Origin: Amphiura filiformis
Taxonomy: Eukaryota; Echinodermata; Ophiuroidea; Amphilepidida; Amphiuridae
Length of the DNA: 64,000 nt
Direction: 5' to 3'
Assembly (NCBI RefSeq): GCF_039555335.1
Contig: NW_027305509.1
Coordinates: 620,001 to 684,000, forward strand
The position numbers were made by a program, and so were the translations under genes. Below, piece after piece: positions 60,783 to 64,000 of this stretch. The stretch's first letter is position 1. The number at the start of each line of letters is the position of its first letter. The notes beneath the pieces are model-generated. The model did not search any database, was not told the origin of the DNA, and saw nothing but the letters and a program-made list of their open reading frames with translations.

Positions 60783-61076
60783 GGATTGGCTCAATGAAAG
60801 GCTCTTTAAATCGTCCCTTTTCTGGGCAAGGTCTTGTTTGAAAAATTAGAGATTTTAAAACTTTGGGTATTAATTTTTCCTTGAATTTTAAGGCAATGTT
60901 TGATCTCAACTATAAGGTTAAGCTTAAACAGATTGAGGGAACCTTAAATTGCTGGCGCGCTAGAAACCTTTCTTTGATAGGAAAAATGTGCGTTATTAAA
61001 ACACTTCTTTTGCCTCAGCTGCTCTATCTTTTTTCAGTTTTGAGTATTAAAATTCCCAATTCTTTTTTTAAAGACC
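60783..61076 (+). pseudogene. ORF2 of the Tx1-type LINE: post-RT segment 1
   Basis: Reads IGSMKGSLNRPF, KTLGINFSLNFKAMFD, WRARNLSLIGKMCVIKTLLL and IPNSFFKDL, as in the region after the L1/Tx1 RT (the SLxGKxxVIKTLLLPQLLY motif). One TGA near 60839 stands where Trp is expected. The segment is cut at the TTAA insertion. Confidence 0.8.
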
Positions 61077-61080
61077 TTAA

Positions 61081-61739
61081 GGGATCTAAAATGAGCGTTT
61101 ATTGCGTTTCGACAGTATTATTTGTGAGACATGAGAGGACCTCAGACCTATCGAATTGCATTCTGAATATGAAGCATGTCTTTCTGATATCAAATAATTT
61201 TCATTGTTTGAAAATCACAATATAATACAAATTTTATGACAAATTATAAAAATTTGATATTTTTCAAATTTTGGATATATAACAGTCCTCGAAGTAAATT
61301 ATATAAATCTAATGACATATTCTTACAGTGTATGTAGCTGGGAGGAAAAGCCGACGGTCAATTGAAAATTTTGACCTTTCATATTGAAGATATGGATTTT
61401 TTTCCCAAAAAGACCTAATTTTTTTTGGTGTTTTGGGGAAAAATCCATATCTTCAATACGAAAGGTCAAAATTTTCAATTGATCGTCGGCTTTTCATCCC
61501 ACCTACATACACTTTAAGTATAAATCATCAGATTTATAAAGTTTACTTCAAGTACTGTTAAATATCAAAAATATCAATTTTAATGATTTGCCATAAAATG
61601 TGTATTAAATTGCGAATTTCAAAAATCAAAATTATTTGATATCAGAATGACATACTTCGTATTCAGAATGCAATTCGATATGTCTAATGTGCTCTAATGT
61701 CCCACAATAAATACTGTCCAAGCGTTCATACCCCAGCCC
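61081..61739. mobile_element. TTAA-flanked palindromic MITE, copy 2
   Basis: Same family as 19607-20296, with both ends at TTAA (61077-61080 and 61740-61743). The central ATATGGATTTTTTTCCC stretches pair. It lies inside the LINE coding sequence. Confidence 0.9.
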
Positions 61740-61743
61740 TTAA

Positions 61744-62990
61744 CAAATTGTTTTTTAAATTCATTTGGAATGGTGGTAATGCTAGAGTTAGAAGAAAATG
61801 TGTGTGCAATGATTTTTCTCTGTGTGGCCTTCGTATGATAGACCCTTACACTTTTGCCTTGGCTCAAAAAATGTATTGGGTTGAATTACTGCTTGATAAT
61901 AATTTTAACAGTCTTTGGAAAACAATTGAGTTATCTGCATTAGATCGCATGTATGGTGATATTTTATGGAAATCATATGCTCCCTAAAGTGTTTTAAATA
62001 AGATTAATTGTACCCAATTAGCTGATTCCCTTAGAACTTGGTATATTTACCGTGAAAGTGCGGTTAATTTTAATTTTGGCACTCCCTTCTCTGAGCTTGG
62101 TGCTTGCCAATCTCTTTGGTTTAATAGAAATATTCGTTCAAAATCTAAACAGTACTTTTACTATGAAGACTGGTGTGATAAAGGTATTGTGTATGTTGAT
62201 GATTTACTCAACCCTCCTCTCCCAGGTAGTAAATTATTTGAAGAATTAATTCTTGATTTTGATATTTCGAATCATGACAGGAAGAAATTTTATTTTTTAA
62301 TGAAAAATGTTCCTGCTTCATGGATAGATAATCCAAACATTGAAATTTCTAGTATGGAGATTTTTGATAAGCTTGTTGATAACCTTATCCAAGCTCCAAA
62401 GATTCCTCGACATGCTTATTCTATTATGATTGAGAAATGTGTTCCTGAAAAACGTATTTGTTTTTAAAATGAGTTTGTTGATAACCCCGAGGACTTGGAA
62501 TGGGATCAAATTCATCTTCGTAATTTTAAATGTTCAATTGATTCTCGATTTCGCTCATTTTATTTCAAAATCTTCCATAAAGCCATTGCATTTAATGATT
62601 TCTTGTTCAAAATTAAAAGGAGGGATTCTCGAGATTGTACATTTTGCAATAAAATGCCTGAAACAATTTCCCATGTTTTTTGTGAATGTGAGAAAATCAA
62701 ACACCTTTGGGATGATATTGTTAAAACTATTAATTATAAATAAAGATGATATTGATTTTGACATTTCAACTTTTGATAAAATTTTTGGGTGCCCGATGAT
62801 ATGTTTTTGACATACTTGTTCTTGAGTGTCAAATACTATATTTATGTGTGTAAATTTCAAAACAAAACTCCCAATACAATTGGTATTAAAGCTTTTATTA
62901 AAATAAACAGAGATTCAGAGTACTTCATTGCTAAAAAGAAAAACAAACTCTCATGCCACTTTCGTAAATGGAGATTTGACATTTAGATTT
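61744..62990 (+). pseudogene. ORF2 of the Tx1-type LINE: C-terminal region
   Basis: Continues KLFFKFIWNGGNARVRRKCV, then LALAQKMYW-like, FRSFYFKIFHKAIAFND and a Cys/His motif (CTFCNKMPETISHVFCECEK, C-x2-C-x8-H-x3-C, near 62640-62700) typical of L1/Tx1 ORF2 ends. It stops at about 62985 after HFRKWRFDI. One TAA (about 61985) and several frameshifts divide it. A short 3' UTR and AATAAA words precede the poly-A. Confidence 0.85.
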
Positions 62991-63263
62991 CTGGTTTTTG
63001 TTTTATTTATAACATTTTGTTTCTGGATTATTTTGTGACCTTGTGCATATGCGCATGTTATAACTGTGTCTGGGTAGAAGTGACTGCATAATGTGTATAA
63101 CTATTTTTTTGCTACATTTTTTGTTTTCTTTTGTTTTTGTGTGATTTGTGGTTAATTGTCTTAATTTCTGCTTGTTTCTGAATAAAAATCAATAAATATT
63201 GAAAGATAAAAAATCAAAAAAAAAAAAAAATCATGTCACTCAACATCCATGTTCTTTGTCCAG

Positions 63264-63419
63264 AATTAGTAACAACGGAACCCACCACACCTGCTGAGTC
63301 CCTTTCCAGTAGTGCTACCCCTACTACTAATGCATGCGATGGTCCAACCAGCACCAACGTGCATGACGGTAGTACGTCTGAGGGCAATGTCACACCTCAT
63401 GAAGTCGTGAATATCACAG
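63264..63419 (+). CDS. Possible internal exon, Ser/Thr-rich
   Basis: A 156 bp stretch following TTCTTTGTCCAG (a good pyrimidine tract and acceptor, with a second AG six bases on) and ending at the donor CAG|GTATGT. In phase 1-1 it encodes LVTTEPTTPAESLSSSATPT, then Cys-Asp, STNVHDGSTSEGNVTPHE and VVNIT. Such Thr/Ser/Pro-rich symmetric exons are common as O-glycosylated linkers between extracellular modules. Phase 1 agrees with the F5/8 type C exon start. It follows the LINE poly-A by about 35 bases. No homologue is recognised. Confidence 0.5.
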
Positions 63420-64000
63420 GTATGTAGGGGGTGGGGGGAAATTGTAATTAGAACAGTACAGCATATAATTAAGGGGACTGATCGCTATCCTTAAGGCTCG
63501 TTAGTCCGTAATACAAACGTATTCGTCGGTATGCAGAGTTGACAATTGCTTTTTATAGATCACGTGTTGAGCTAGACTGTCTTTTGTCTCCTTGGCAGTT
63601 TTGTTTTAAGAACCAATCTTCCTTATTATGTACCCAACTGTGATATAAAAAAATATATTTCCTCTAAAAAATTATATTGGTACATATTGACACCAAAAAC
63701 TCACATGTACAATATGAGCGTGCACAGCGCCCTCGTTCAGCTGAAAACAATAATTGAAATTTCTGCCTCTCTAGTTTACAAATGACAAACTTGGAGGGGC
63801 ATAACATCTTGCGCAATCATCATCCCATCCTATATTTTGCAATTTTTTGAAGCACCAAATGGTTACATCATAAAAACCAAGAAAAAAAGTTGGGATCTTC
63901 ATGGTGCATATAAATAGCAAATCCAATGTTTTGATAAAAATCGCCCTCGTGCAAACTTCAAAGCATTATAACAGGCTGCGCCATCAGATCCTAAGTCCAC
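63420..64000. other. No recognised feature; presumed intron
   Basis: Repetitive-looking A+T-rich DNA with GCGCCCTCGTTCAGCTGAAA (about 63729-63748) and ATCGCCCTCGTGCAAACTTC (about 63940). No gene is seen up to the window end. Confidence 0.4.

Larger units (their letters stand above)
57946..63229 (+). mobile_element. Tx1-type LINE split by two DNA elements
   Basis: ORF1, an endonuclease start, an L1/Tx1-type RT, a long C-terminal region with a Cys/His motif and a poly-A tail (63215-63229) lie in order. Two insertions interrupt it: 59151-60778 with target duplication ATTT, and 61081-61739 at a TTAA. Removing each lets the flanking reading frame continue (SEAI to WIGS-like, and KDL to NKL), so both went into the LINE after it had landed. 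The LINE itself lacks the end of ORF1 and about 1 kb between endonuclease and RT, and carries several stops and frameshifts. Confidence 0.88.

Overview
The window looks like intergenic and intronic DNA from a marine invertebrate deuterostome, most likely an echinoderm or hemichordate. This rests on a Ty3/gypsy element with a Ty1/copia-like pol order (the Gmr1 group, described from deuterostomes), L2-type and Tx1-type LINEs, many A+T-rich palindromic MITEs and an echinoderm-style F5/8 type C exon. No species can be named from sequence alone. There is no sign of bacterial DNA, CRISPR, operons or rRNA.

Region by region. 1-6.7 kb holds a decayed inverted repeat, a TAA-flanked MITE, a 2.9 kb TTAA-flanked element rich in AGGCCTA with a tRNA-derived SINE inside it, a LINE endonuclease fragment and a fold-back. 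6.7-16.0 kb is one long, young LTR retrotransposon of the Gmr1 type with 2.1 kb LTRs, a 5 bp target duplication (CCCTG), a tRNA-Pro-type primer site and order gag-PR-INT-RT-RH. 16.5-17.9 kb is a 5'-truncated LINE. 18-25 kb holds simple repeats, a TTAA palindromic MITE and an L2-type LINE (minus) enclosed by an inverted repeat. 24.5 kb has a possible Gly/Thr-rich host exon. 26.2-28.9 kb has a broken copy of an invertebrate gene family with ATDTDV and GCDT motifs, then LINE remnants. 29.8-41.1 kb is dense in palindromic elements: a CCCAGCAAAC MITE, an old direct duplication split by insertions, a TAA-flanked MITE, a telomere-like palindrome, a 2.3 kb fold-back and interleaved inverted repeats. 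42.7-48.9 kb carries two L2-type LINEs facing tail to tail, with a possible signal-peptide exon between them. 50.3 kb has the clearest host exon, an F5/8 type C (discoidin) domain, followed by a second copy of the 2.3 kb fold-back. 53-57 kb carries small MITEs. 57.9-63.2 kb is a Tx1-type LINE interrupted by two DNA elements, one of them containing a related nested element. 63.26 kb has a possible Ser/Thr-rich host exon.

The host signal is thin: several plus-strand exons, three of them starting in phase 1, compatible with one or more modular secreted or cell-surface proteins with large repeat-filled introns. The most unusual structure is the nested pair at 59.2-60.8 kb: two elements sharing CGTCGGC-like ends and 4 bp target duplications, each carrying many internal copies of its own terminal motif, including near-perfect hairpins. 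All calls were made by eye; percentages and family names should be confirmed by alignment.
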